Positions 33,629 through 41,829 of a stretch of DNA of 64,000 nt are shown piece by piece. Numbering within the stretch: the stretch's first letter is position 1; each line of letters begins with the position of its first letter. The position numbers and the translations under genes were made by a program. The notes under the pieces were generated by a model. The model searched no databases, was not told where the DNA came from, and saw only the letters and a program-made list of their open reading frames with translations. Source of the DNA: Anaerolineales bacterium (lineage in GTDB: Bacteria > Chloroflexota > Anaerolineae > Anaerolineales > Villigracilaceae); the NCBI GenBank assembly GCA_030583925.1, contig CP129482.1:2790001-2854000 (forward strand). Direction: 5' to 3'.

Positions 33629-34462
33629 ATGAAAGAACACGAAAACGAACAACAAGCTGCATCCGAAGAAAAGAAAGGCACAACCCGCCGGGAATTTCTA
33701 AAACTGGCTGGCGCAGTGGTGGCGGCGGCAGGCGTAACGCAGTTTGTGGCGGCAAAGACCATCGCCGCTCGCGCGTCGTCCGGCGATGACAAGGAAGGCA
33801 GCGGTCATCAATGGGGTATGTTGATTGACATCAACTTGTGCATTGGATGTCAATATTGCACCTACGCGTGCAATGCCATCAACAATCTCGCCGATGATAT
33901 GCGCTATTGCGTTGTCACTACCGAAACGACACAATCGGGAGACGAATTCTTCCTCTCGCGTCCCTGTATGCACTGCGAAGAAGCCCCCTGCGTGCACGTC
34001 TGCCCGGTTGGCGCGACCTACAAACGTCCGGATGGAATCGTCGCCATGGACTACGACCTTTGCATCGGATGTCGGTATTGTCAGATCGCTTGCCCCTACG
34101 AAGCGCGCGTGTTCAACTGGCGAGAGCCGATCGAGTTAAGCCCCCACTCCCCCGCGTTCGGATATCAGGAAGTGCCGAATCGTCCCCGCGGCGTCGTCGA
34201 AAAATGCACGTTCTGCTCGCATCGCATTGACGCGGGATTGGAGCGCGGTCTCGTCCCCGGCGTGGATACGCAAGCGACTCCAGCCTGTGTGGTGGCTTGC
34301 CCCACCACCGCCCGCATTTTCGGCGATCTGAACGACCCAGCCAGCCCGATCTCGACGGCGCTTGCCGACGCGAAGGTCACCCTGCGTTTGCGGGAAGAAC
34401 TTAGCACCGAACCGCGCGTGTTCTACATTCCTCCGGATTCGAACACATCGAATCCATTCTAA
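33629..34462 (+). CDS. Tat-exported four-cluster ferredoxin, NrfC/HybA/PsrB-like
   Basis: 277 residues. Twin-arginine signal TTRREFLKLAGAVVAAAG at about 17-35. Four cysteine sets: CIGCQYCTYAC, CMHCEEAPCVHVC, CIGCRYCQIAC, and CTFC with CVVACP, enough for four [4Fe-4S] clusters, as in DmsB, PsrB, NrfC and HybA. It relays electrons between the membrane quinone subunit (next gene) and the cytochrome upstream. It starts 21 bases after the heptahaem gene and ends 11 bases before the NrfD-type gene. No molybdopterin subunit is present beside it, which separates this set from standard Psr/Dms operons. Confidence 0.9.
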   Translation: MKEHENEQQAASEEKKGTTRREFLKLAGAVVAAAGVTQFVAAKTIAARASSGDDKEGSGHQWGMLIDINLCIGCQYCTYACNAINNLADDMRYCVVTTETTQSGDEFFLSRPCMHCEEAPCVHVCPVGATYKRPDGIVAMDYDLCIGCRYCQIACPYEARVFNWREPIELSPHSPAFGYQEVPNRPRGVVEKCTFCSHRIDAGLERGLVPGVDTQATPACVVACPTTARIFGDLNDPASPISTALADAKVTLRLREELSTEPRVFYIPPDSNTSNPF

Positions 34463-34473
34463 GGGAGTTGAGT

Positions 34474-35739
34474 ATGCAATCCAATATTCACTATCCCAAA
34501 CTTCGGATCGGAAAAACTCGCCTCGATATTTTCCCCTACTGGATCGGACTCTTGGCGGCTGGTATCCTGTTCGGTCTGGTCGGAGCATTCGTCGTTTTGC
34601 GCGACGGCTTGCAAGTAACAGGATTGTCTAACAAAGTGCCTTGGGGATTATGGATCTCCATTGATCTGTCCTCCATCGCGCTGGGCGGTTCAGCCTTCGT
34701 ATTCGGCGTGATCGTCTACCTCCTAAAATTGAAACGCTTCGAGGTGATCGGCAAGCTGGCGGTGCTACTCGGTTTCTTGGGATACTCCACCGCAGGGATG
34801 GTATTGCTCTTTGATCTGGGTCAGCCGCTGCGTTTCTGGCATCCCGTTGTGTTTTGGCAGCCGCACTCGCTTCTCTGGGAAGTGACGATGTGCGTCGTGT
34901 TGTATCTGACCGTGTTGGTCGCCGAGATCGTTCCCATCGTTGTAGAGCATCCGTTCTTTACCGATCATCCATTGCATAAGAAATTTCCGATCGTGAAAAA
35001 ACTCGCGGCATTCGCAAAGACGGTCTCCCGCTGGCTTCACAAGGCTGGTCCAATTCTCGCCATCGCGGGGCTGACCCTTTCCCTTTTGCATCAGGCATCG
35101 CTCGGCGCGACCTATTCCGTTCTGTACGGACGCGGCATCTGGTTCAACCCCAGCGCGCCGGTCCAATTTGTTCTATCCGCGATGAGCGGCGGGATCGCCC
35201 TGCTCTTTTTCATGGGCGTGATCGTTTTTCGCGTGATGAGGCGCGGTCTGGTGGCAGACGATGTGCTTTACGATATTGCCCGGCTTTCCGGCGGAGTAAC
35301 GCTCTTGCTTACCTATCTCCGATTGTGGGATTGGGCGGTAACCAATTACTATTCCTTCGACCGCAATATCAGCCTGCAAACCGAAGCGCTGAACGCTGTC
35401 GCCCCATACACCCTCTCTTTCTGGATCGGACAGGCGTTATTGCCGGTGATCGCCGGGTCTGTTCTGCTGGCGGCTAAGTCGGTTAAGAACTTCCGCTACT
35501 TGATGGTTTTTTCAGTCATCCCAATTTTTGCCGCCATCCTCACACGCTGGAACTATAACTTTTCAGGTCTGATCGCCACGCCGACTTACGACCCGTATAC
35601 GCCGGTCATCGTCTTAAATTCCTATACCCCCACGTGGGTGGAATTTTCAGTTGCCACGCTTGTTATTTCGTACTGGCTGTTGATGTTCAGTTTTGCCGCC
35701 CGTTATCTGCCGTTTCAGTCCGCTGGGAACGAACACTAG
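34474..35739 (+). CDS. NrfD/HybB-family quinone-interacting membrane subunit
   Basis: 421 residues with about ten membrane helices. YWIGLLAAGILFGLVGAFVV, PWGLWISIDLSSIALGGSAF and GLSNKVPWGLW are typical of NrfD/HybB/HmcC proteins, which exchange electrons with the quinone pool. ATG 34474 is chosen over TTG 34468 because GGAG sits 6 bases upstream of the ATG. With the ferredoxin and two cytochromes it resembles Hmc/Nhc-type transmembrane redox complexes of sulfate reducers. The UbiA genes upstream could make the partner quinone. A strong hairpin follows downstream at 35889. Confidence 0.88.
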   Translation: MQSNIHYPKLRIGKTRLDIFPYWIGLLAAGILFGLVGAFVVLRDGLQVTGLSNKVPWGLWISIDLSSIALGGSAFVFGVIVYLLKLKRFEVIGKLAVLLGFLGYSTAGMVLLFDLGQPLRFWHPVVFWQPHSLLWEVTMCVVLYLTVLVAEIVPIVVEHPFFTDHPLHKKFPIVKKLAAFAKTVSRWLHKAGPILAIAGLTLSLLHQASLGATYSVLYGRGIWFNPSAPVQFVLSAMSGGIALLFFMGVIVFRVMRRGLVADDVLYDIARLSGGVTLLLTYLRLWDWAVTNYYSFDRNISLQTEALNAVAPYTLSFWIGQALLPVIAGSVLLAAKSVKNFRYLMVFSVIPIFAAILTRWNYNFSGLIATPTYDPYTPVIVLNSYTPTWVEFSVATLVISYWLLMFSFAARYLPFQSAGNEH

Positions 35740-35763
35740 TACATCTACAAATTATAGATGTAG

Positions 35764-35804
35764 GGCAAATTGCCAATTTGCCGAACGCAATTTAGCAAAT
35801 TGCG
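35764..35804. repeat. Two adjacent palindromes, GGCAAATTG-C-CAATTTGCC type
   Basis: First palindrome 35764-35782 has 9-bp arms around one base; second 35786-35804 has 8-bp arms (CGCAATTT / AAATTGCG) around AGC. They lie in the 3' region after the NrfD gene. No gene seen between 35740 and 35933. Confidence 0.55.
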
Positions 35805-35888
35805 CTACAAGTTCATCTGGTAGAAGTACCAGCGAACAAATCCTGAAAGGGCGAAACGAACTTCCTTACTGGCGAACCAACCGCACTT

Positions 35889-35931
35889 AAGAACGAGACC
35901 GCTTCCGTCATCCGAAAGCGGTCTCGTTCTT
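35889..35931. terminator. Bidirectional terminator
   Basis: 16-bp perfect stem, 35889-35904 with 35916-35931, 11-base loop, A-rich foot on one side and T-rich on the other. It lies between the convergent NrfD-type gene and the lipoprotein at 35934, so it can end both transcripts. Confidence 0.8.
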
Positions 35932-35933
35932 TG

Positions 35934-36905
35934 TCAGCGAGTCAGTTTTTGATGCAGTCCTTGCGCAAACTCGAACAGCGTTTGGATTTCGGCTTCGGAG
36001 GGCTGGCTTTGCCCATTGCCATAAAATTCGAGCGTGACAACCATTCGGTCAGACACACCTTGAGGATCGGAAGCGTCTAAACTTTCGTGTCCAAATTCTT
36101 GAACCCATTCGAAAAATTCCTGTTGCCGAGTTGCATCTAACAGTTCGGCGAATACTTTTATAGCGCTTTCAGGTTGCTGTGATCGGCAATTGGTGGAATA
36201 CACTTCGCCAGAAAGAAAGACCGTCATGCGATCGCAGAACCCGGCGATGCCGCCCTCGCGCGTCCAAACGAACGCGATGGTCGCCGGTTGAACATGACTG
36301 CCATCCGCGCTAACGTGATATTCGAATTCAAGACCGTTCGCTTTCAACACGATGATCTTGCCCGGCGTAATGACTTCGGCGCAAGCCATGTCTTGCATGG
36401 CAACGCCCAAACACGCATCGGGGAACTCGACATCGGAACTGCTGACGACGGAAATTTCATCGAGATCGAGTTTGAGATTCGATGCCAGTTGCGCCATGAT
36501 GGCTTCTTCCATTAATCCCAACGGCGCGCCGCTGGCTTGCGCAACCTGACTGCCGTCTTCGTTCGTGCGGAATTCAAATTGCTCGCCGTTCGCTTCGAGG
36601 ATAACGCGATATCCCGGCACGATCGCCTGCGTACACATCATCCCCGGTCGTTGAATTCCTAGACAACCGTCGGGCCACTCCACCGCTTCGGTGGAAACGA
36701 CTCGAATTTCTTCCGCAGAAACCCCAAGCAGCGATGCAAGCCGCGCGACCGCCGCCTCTTTGGCGGGAGTTAATTCCGCCGGTTGCGTAGGCGTCGGACG
36801 CAAATCATCAACGGGGATAAAGGATTGTTCTGTCGGTTCTGCCTGCCCCGCGCAAGCGGAGAGCGCCCAAGTTAGCGCCATGAATATCAATACAAATCGT
36901 TTCAT
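35934..36905 (-). CDS. Lipoprotein with duplicated WPDGCLG-type domain
   Basis: 323 residues. Lipobox ALSAC-A. Two homologous segments of about 75 residues each: EWPDGCLGIQRPGMMCTQAI-PGYRVILEANG (about 75-115) and EFPDACLGVAMQDMACAEVI-PGKIIVLKANG (about 155-195), each preceded by a helix (AKEAAVARLASLLGVSAEEI / LMEEAIMAQLASNLKLDLDEI). The two Cys in each copy probably form a disulfide. The C-terminal 115 residues are unlike the repeats. Function unknown; probably an extracytoplasmic structural or inhibitor-like module. Divergent from the lipoprotein at 36972. Confidence 0.7.
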   Translation of the reverse strand: MKRFVLIFMALTWALSACAGQAEPTEQSFIPVDDLRPTPTQPAELTPAKEAAVARLASLLGVSAEEIRVVSTEAVEWPDGCLGIQRPGMMCTQAIVPGYRVILEANGEQFEFRTNEDGSQVAQASGAPLGLMEEAIMAQLASNLKLDLDEISVVSSSDVEFPDACLGVAMQDMACAEVITPGKIIVLKANGLEFEYHVSADGSHVQPATIAFVWTREGGIAGFCDRMTVFLSGEVYSTNCRSQQPESAIKVFAELLDATRQQEFFEWVQEFGHESLDASDPQGVSDRMVVTLEFYGNGQSQPSEAEIQTLFEFAQGLHQKLTR

Positions 36906-36971
36906 TCAAACTCCTTGACCAATGGACGTGAATGTCATTCAGAATGTTCCGTCTGCCTGTATAATCGTGCT

Positions 36972-37580
36972 ATGCGAATCAAGTTTATCATTCTAGCATT
37001 AATGATTTTAACCGCGTGCGCGCCGAAAGCCGACCCCAACATTCAAGTTCAAGTTGCGGTCGCGTCCACGCTCGCGGCGATACCGACCGGCACAGCGCAA
37101 CCGATCTCCACGCCGTATCCCTCGCCAACTGCGTTCGACCTGCGCGGGTTATTTTGCGAATATCAATTTTGCATCGGGCATCCCATTGACATGGCGTTCT
37201 ATGACGTGAGCGCACAGCAAAACCCAGCCAGCCCCAGCGGTTATTCGCAAGGCGTGCTAGCCGCCTTCAACGGAAATCTTTTTATTCAGATGATCTGGCA
37301 GACTGCGCCCGGCGCGGCGGACCCGCAATTTCTGCTCGACCTCATTTTGGAGGCAGGACTCGATACACGCCTCGGCGCCCCGGACGTGAAACTGATTCGC
37401 GACATGAACGTAATCTACACCCCGATCGCATCCACCGCCACGCCCCTGCTCCCCTTCGGCGGCGCGGCGGCATGGACGTGCGGCGACCGCGTCTTCGCTT
37501 GGAAAGCCTACGCGCCGGATGAAACTTCAGCGCCCGCGTTATTCGACTCCGCGCTGGCGCGTTTCACCTGTAACCGCTAG
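36972..37580 (+). CDS. Hypothetical lipoprotein
   Basis: 202 residues from ATG 36972 (MRIKFIILALMILTACAPKA), with lipobox MILTAC-A. A Pro/Ser/Thr linker follows. Cys at about 66 and 71 (LFCEYQFCIGHPIDMAFYDV) and near the C-terminus (WTCGDRVF, FTCNR) suggest disulfides. An in-frame ATG at 36915 would put a polar stretch ahead of the signal peptide and is rejected. No family recognised. Confidence 0.65.
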   Translation: MRIKFIILALMILTACAPKADPNIQVQVAVASTLAAIPTGTAQPISTPYPSPTAFDLRGLFCEYQFCIGHPIDMAFYDVSAQQNPASPSGYSQGVLAAFNGNLFIQMIWQTAPGAADPQFLLDLILEAGLDTRLGAPDVKLIRDMNVIYTPIASTATPLLPFGGAAAWTCGDRVFAWKAYAPDETSAPALFDSALARFTCNR

Positions 37581-37664
37581 TAACCAATCCAGCACAACCG
37601 CCGATGTCGTTTTGTGTTATAACGAACGCATACATTTGATGTTCATTCCAGAGGAGGAACGACC

Positions 37665-37997
37665 ATGCCACCCACCGTCCGCGAGTTGATGACCGAAACG
37701 ATCAAGAGCGCGTTCCAGCCCGATAAAGCCGCCGGGGTTGACACAGTAGTGCAGTTCAGGTTCACGGGCGCGCAAGCGTCTGATTGGTATGTCGTCATCA
37801 AAGACCAGAAGTGCGAATCCACCGAAGGGTTGCACCCCGACCCAAAAATGACCATGACGGTCGATTCGGAGGATTACATCAAAATTTCCACCGGCGAATT
37901 GGACGCCACGATGGCGTTTATGAAGGGCAAGGTCAAGGTGAGCGGCGATATGGGCGTGGCGCTTGGCATGGGCAAGTATTTCGTCTTCGGCAAGTAG
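37665..37997 (+). CDS. SCP2 sterol-binding domain protein
   Basis: 110 residues. The pattern VVQFRFTGAQASDWYVVIKD, DPKMTMTVDSEDYIKISTGE and AFMKGKVKVSGDMGVALGMG is the SCP2 domain, a hydrophobic-tunnel lipid-binding fold. GAGGAGGAA is 7 bases before the ATG. Stand-alone bacterial forms bind fatty acyl or isoprenoid ligands; the partner here is unknown. The cyclase-AAA gene starts 53 bases downstream. Confidence 0.85.
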   Translation: MPPTVRELMTETIKSAFQPDKAAGVDTVVQFRFTGAQASDWYVVIKDQKCESTEGLHPDPKMTMTVDSEDYIKISTGELDATMAFMKGKVKVSGDMGVALGMGKYFVFGK

Positions 37998-38050
37998 ATC
38001 AAAGGGTAGTTCTTGGGACTACCCTTTTTCTATTGCAGAGAATACTCAAC

Positions 38051-41000
38051 ATGGCAACGCCCACACCTGCCTATGGGGAACGACGTCAACTCACCGTGAT
38101 GTTTTCGGATGTAGTCGGCTCGACCGAACTTTCTGCGACCCTCGACCCCGAAGATTGGCACAGCATCCTCAGCCGCTATCATCAGACGGCGGCAAATATC
38201 GTCAAACGTTTTGAAGGTCACGTACAGCAATATCTGGGGGACGGCATCTTAATCCTCTTCGGCTTTCCGCAAGCGCACGAAAACGACGCCGAACGCGCCG
38301 TGCGCGCGGGCTTAATGTTCCAGGAGGAGATTCAGAAACTAAACGAAGCCTTTCAACGCGAATTTTCAAAACGCATCGCGGTGCGCGTGGGCATCCACAC
38401 TGGCGAGGTGATGATTCGGCAGGAGGGCGGAGACTCAGGCAGCATCTTTGGAGAAACGCCGAACGTAGCGGCGCGAGTCCAATCGGCGGCTGACCCGGGT
38501 TCCATCTGCATCTCGGCGGCGACGCAGAAACTTGTCGCCGGCTTCTTTATCGTGGAGGATATGGGGCGTCACATCCTCAAAGGGATTCCCGACCCGATTC
38601 AATTATTCAAAGTTGAAAGAACTTCCGGCGTGCGAAGCCGCTTGCACGCCGCCGCGCTCGCTTCGCTGACTCCATTCGTGGGACGCGAAGACGAACGAAA
38701 TTTATTGATGAGCCGCTGGGCGCAAGTGCAACGAGGGCACGGACAACTCGTGATGATCACCGGCGAAGCGGGCATCGGAAAATCACGTCTTCTTCGTCAA
38801 TTCAAACAAGACCTCGGCGGGATACCGCACACGTGGATCGAAGGCGAATCGTCTCCGTACGAACAGGACACTCCGTTCGCGCCCACCATTGACTTAATAG
38901 AAAACGCATTCAACTGGACAGCGACGACATCTGTGGAAGATAAGATCGCCGACCTTGAACGATCGTTTTCACTCCTGGGGTTAGACACGTCAAAGATTGT
39001 ACCGTTGGTCGCGTCGCTTCTCAGCGTTCCGATTCCGCCGGGGAGATATCCGCCCATTCTGCTCTCGCCAGAACAGCAACGCTTGAACTTATTACAGTCC
39101 CTCGTAGATTGGGTGATCGTTTCGTCCAAATCGCAACCGACCGTGCTTGTCGTCGAGGATTTACACTTCGCCGACCCGTCCACGCTCGAAGAATTCGTGA
39201 TGCTCGGCGAGCAGGTCGAAAACTCATCGGTGATGTTGTTGTTTACCGCGCGTCCGCGCTTCATCCCGCCGTGGCCCACGCGACCGTTCCATTCGGTAAT
39301 TAATCTCACGCGACTTCAGCAGGAAAACATCCGCGAGATGATCGGTAAATTATTGGGGAGTTTGGTGCCGGCGGAAACGCTACAATCTCTTGCCGACCGC
39401 ACCGACGGCAACCCGCTCTTCGCGGAAGAATTATCGCAGACAATGGCAGGCGCGCGTTCGATCGCCGCCAGCGCGTCGCAAATCCCCTCCACCTTGCAAG
39501 ACCTGCTGATGGCGCGTCTCGACTTTCTAGGACCGCGCAAAGAACTGGCGCAGATCGGGTCGGTTCTCGGGCGCGCATTTCCCCACTCCCTGCTTTCGGC
39601 AATCGCCGGTCAACCAGAAGAGGAATTGCAAAACGGGCTGGATGAATTGACCGCCTCCGGGCTAGTGTTCAGCGACGAAAGCGGCGACGACGTCATCTAC
39701 ACGTTCAAACACGCGCTGGTGCAAGAAGCGGCGTACGCGTCGTTGTTGAAAAGCCGCCGGCGCGAACTTCACCGCGCAACGGCAAACGCCTTGAACGAAA
39801 AATTTTCCGACGTGGCAAAACAACGCCCTGAATTGGTGGCGCATCACCTCACCGAAGCCGGCGACGCGGAGAAAGCCATCGATGCGTGGCAGACCGCCGG
39901 CGACTTCGCCGCCGCGCGCGCCGCGCTCGTGGAGGCAGGTCAACACTACAACAAAGCGCTCACCGTGCTTCAAACCCTGCCAGATACACCAGACCGCGCG
40001 CAACTCGAACTGCCGCTTCAACTTTCGCTCGCTCACATCTTCACCGCCATTAAAGGATTCGGCTCAGAGGAGGAAAAAGTCGCTTACTTGCGCGCCCGCG
40101 AAATCTCCGCGCAACTCGGCGAATCGCCTCAGTTCTTCTTCATCCTCCTAGGTTTATGGTCAACGGCGAACAGCCGCTCAGACATGAAAGCCTCCGAAGA
40201 GATCCAGACCGAAATGCTCCACATCGCCGAACGTAATGGCATGACGATGTTCCTCGTGTGGGCATATTTCACGCAGGGGTTGTACGCCTACGAGGTCGGC
40301 AAATTTTTCGAAGTCGGCGAATGGGTATCGAAACTTCTCCAAAATTACAAAACGGAGGAACACACGTGGTCGCCATTCGACCCACAGGTAACCGTCCGCA
40401 ATCACGCCGCGCTGGCGCTGTGGCAACTTGGCAAAATTGATCAAGCGCGCAAACTCCTAGCCGAAACCATCGAGATCGCCCGCCCGCTCGCGCCTGCCAA
40501 CATGGCGATGGCACACCTCGCCGCGTGCAGTCTCATTGTCTACTTGCGCGACCCGCAAGCGCTTCACGAACACGCCGAAGGGATGCTCGAAATCGCCCGC
40601 CGCGAAAGTTTGCCGTCTTTCCTCGCCTGGGGCAACATGTATCAAGGCATCGCGCACACACTGCTCGGAGATCACGAAACGGGAATCGCCGAGATCAAGC
40701 AAGGGCTCACCGCGTATCTCGCCTCCGGCACACACAGTTCGCTAGGGCAATATCTTTCCCAACTCGCCGAAGCGCAAGCCCGCGCGGGGCGCGTGGACGA
40801 AGCGCTTGCCACCATCGAAGACGCGTTCGGCGCGGCGCCCGAAGAGGAAATGCACTTCCCCGAACTCCACCGCGTCCGCGCGGACATTCGACTTCTACAA
40901 CCCAACCCCGATCTGGGACTTGTCGAACAGGGATACCGCGACGCCATCGCCGCGTCACAAAAATACCAAGCGCTCACACAGGAATTACGAGCGGTCACGC

Positions 41001-41143
41001 GCCTGGGACGCCTGCTTCAGTCATGCGGACGCGCGCGCGAAGCCCGCGACCTCCTCGCTCCGCTCTACGCAAAATTCACCGAAGGCTTAGACACGCCCGA
41101 CCTGAGCGAAGCCAAATCCCTGTTGGATGAATTGAACGCGTGA
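38051..41143 (+). CDS. Adenylate/guanylate cyclase-domain, AAA ATPase and TPR regulator
   Basis: 1030 residues in three parts. Residues about 10-190 form a class III nucleotide cyclase domain (RRQLTVMFSDVVGSTELSA, QYLGDGILILFGFP). Residues about 215-480 are an AAA/STAND-type ATPase with Walker A ITGEAGIGKSRLL and Walker B-like VLVVEDLHFADPSTLEE. The remainder, about 560-1030, is alpha-helical with TPR-like units. Such fusions work as signal-gated regulators, though the cyclase half may be inactive. ATG 38051 gives the family start (MATPTPAYGERRQL); an open frame runs back to 37784 through the SCP2 gene but is not real coding. Ends overlapping the next gene (GTGA). Confidence 0.82.
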   Translation: MATPTPAYGERRQLTVMFSDVVGSTELSATLDPEDWHSILSRYHQTAANIVKRFEGHVQQYLGDGILILFGFPQAHENDAERAVRAGLMFQEEIQKLNEAFQREFSKRIAVRVGIHTGEVMIRQEGGDSGSIFGETPNVAARVQSAADPGSICISAATQKLVAGFFIVEDMGRHILKGIPDPIQLFKVERTSGVRSRLHAAALASLTPFVGREDERNLLMSRWAQVQRGHGQLVMITGEAGIGKSRLLRQFKQDLGGIPHTWIEGESSPYEQDTPFAPTIDLIENAFNWTATTSVEDKIADLERSFSLLGLDTSKIVPLVASLLSVPIPPGRYPPILLSPEQQRLNLLQSLVDWVIVSSKSQPTVLVVEDLHFADPSTLEEFVMLGEQVENSSVMLLFTARPRFIPPWPTRPFHSVINLTRLQQENIREMIGKLLGSLVPAETLQSLADRTDGNPLFAEELSQTMAGARSIAASASQIPSTLQDLLMARLDFLGPRKELAQIGSVLGRAFPHSLLSAIAGQPEEELQNGLDELTASGLVFSDESGDDVIYTFKHALVQEAAYASLLKSRRRELHRATANALNEKFSDVAKQRPELVAHHLTEAGDAEKAIDAWQTAGDFAAARAALVEAGQHYNKALTVLQTLPDTPDRAQLELPLQLSLAHIFTAIKGFGSEEEKVAYLRAREISAQLGESPQFFFILLGLWSTANSRSDMKASEEIQTEMLHIAERNGMTMFLVWAYFTQGLYAYEVGKFFEVGEWVSKLLQNYKTEEHTWSPFDPQVTVRNHAALALWQLGKIDQARKLLAETIEIARPLAPANMAMAHLAACSLIVYLRDPQALHEHAEGMLEIARRESLPSFLAWGNMYQGIAHTLLGDHETGIAEIKQGLTAYLASGTHSSLGQYLSQLAEAQARAGRVDEALATIEDAFGAAPEEEMHFPELHRVRADIRLLQPNPDLGLVEQGYRDAIAASQKYQALTQELRAVTRLGRLLQSCGRAREARDLLAPLYAKFTEGLDTPDLSEAKSLLDELNA

Positions 41144-41583
41144 GGGAGTCCGCTGTGAAAATCGCCCGCCTCATCTTCTACATCGAAGTCCTGTTGAGTT
41201 CCTACGCCGCCGTCATGGACTTGATCAACCCCGCCGAATTTGTCGCCGAATATACCCCGCACAAAGTAACCGGCATACCGCTGGAGATCATCCGCTGGTA
41301 TGGCGTGCAACTTGTCCCGCTCGTCTATCTCGAATTCACCGCGCTATGGCAAAAACGAGACGATCGGTTGGCATGGGTTCTCGGCGCGTTCCTCATCGGC
41401 GACTTCCTCCAAATCCTCCTAACCGTGAATTACATGCAAGCGCACCCGGGCACACACTGGACGTTCGGATTCGTTTTCAGCCTCGTTGTCGTCGTCGTGT
41501 TGGCGGTTACGAGAATCTACTGGCTCACCCATTATCGAACTCAACTTACACGCTCTAATCCCGAAGGGATGAGAGGATTCTAG
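41140..41583 (+). CDS. Four-helix membrane protein, unknown function
   Basis: 147 residues with four hydrophobic stretches (about 8-25, 48-68, 82-98, 112-132). Start GTG 41140 overlaps the cyclase stop by 4 bases; GTG 41155 is an alternative. The last nine residues (SNPEGMRGF) are encoded by a copy of an intergenic repeat (41557-41572), so the natural stop was probably lost or shifted by repeat insertion. No family recognised. Confidence 0.6.
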   Translation: MRESAVKIARLIFYIEVLLSSYAAVMDLINPAEFVAEYTPHKVTGIPLEIIRWYGVQLVPLVYLEFTALWQKRDDRLAWVLGAFLIGDFLQILLTVNYMQAHPGTHWTFGFVFSLVVVVVLAVTRIYWLTHYRTQLTRSNPEGMRGF

Positions 41584-41703
41584 ACTCGAAGTCTTACATT
41601 CCCAAATCCCGAAGGGATGACACAACTTGTACGTAATGACACCCCTTCGGGGTTGAAGATAACGCCTCACCGAAAGTCTATAATCATTTGACCCCTTCGG
41701 GGT
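41557..41703. repeat. Cluster of AATCCCGAAGGGATGA and ACCCCTTCGGGGT repeats
   Basis: AATCCCGAAGGGATGA at 41557-41572 and 41605-41620 (16 of 16 bases equal); ACCCCTTCGGGGT at 41641-41653 and 41691-41703. Each is a short hairpin (CCC-GAA-GGG; CCCC-TTC-GGGG-like). The first lies in the coding end of the 41140 gene. The rest of the 41584-41829 gap shows no gene. Confidence 0.75.
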
Positions 41704-41829
41704 CACTAGGATACATAATCAAATCCGAGGAAAATCATCACTGTAGGGACACAGCGAAGTGATCAATCTTCAAAGTCATAGTTCAACTTGCCGTGTCCCA
41801 ACGAATTCGCAAATTTTAGGAGAATCATC

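Noticed and set aside
37784-38050. N-terminal extension of the cyclase protein to 37784
   Set aside because: The extension lies inside the SCP2 gene in another frame and is not domain-like; ATG 38051 gives the family N-terminus.
41557-41703. CRISPR-like array from the short repeats
   Set aside because: Two repeat types with irregular spacing, no unique spacers of constant length and no cas genes.
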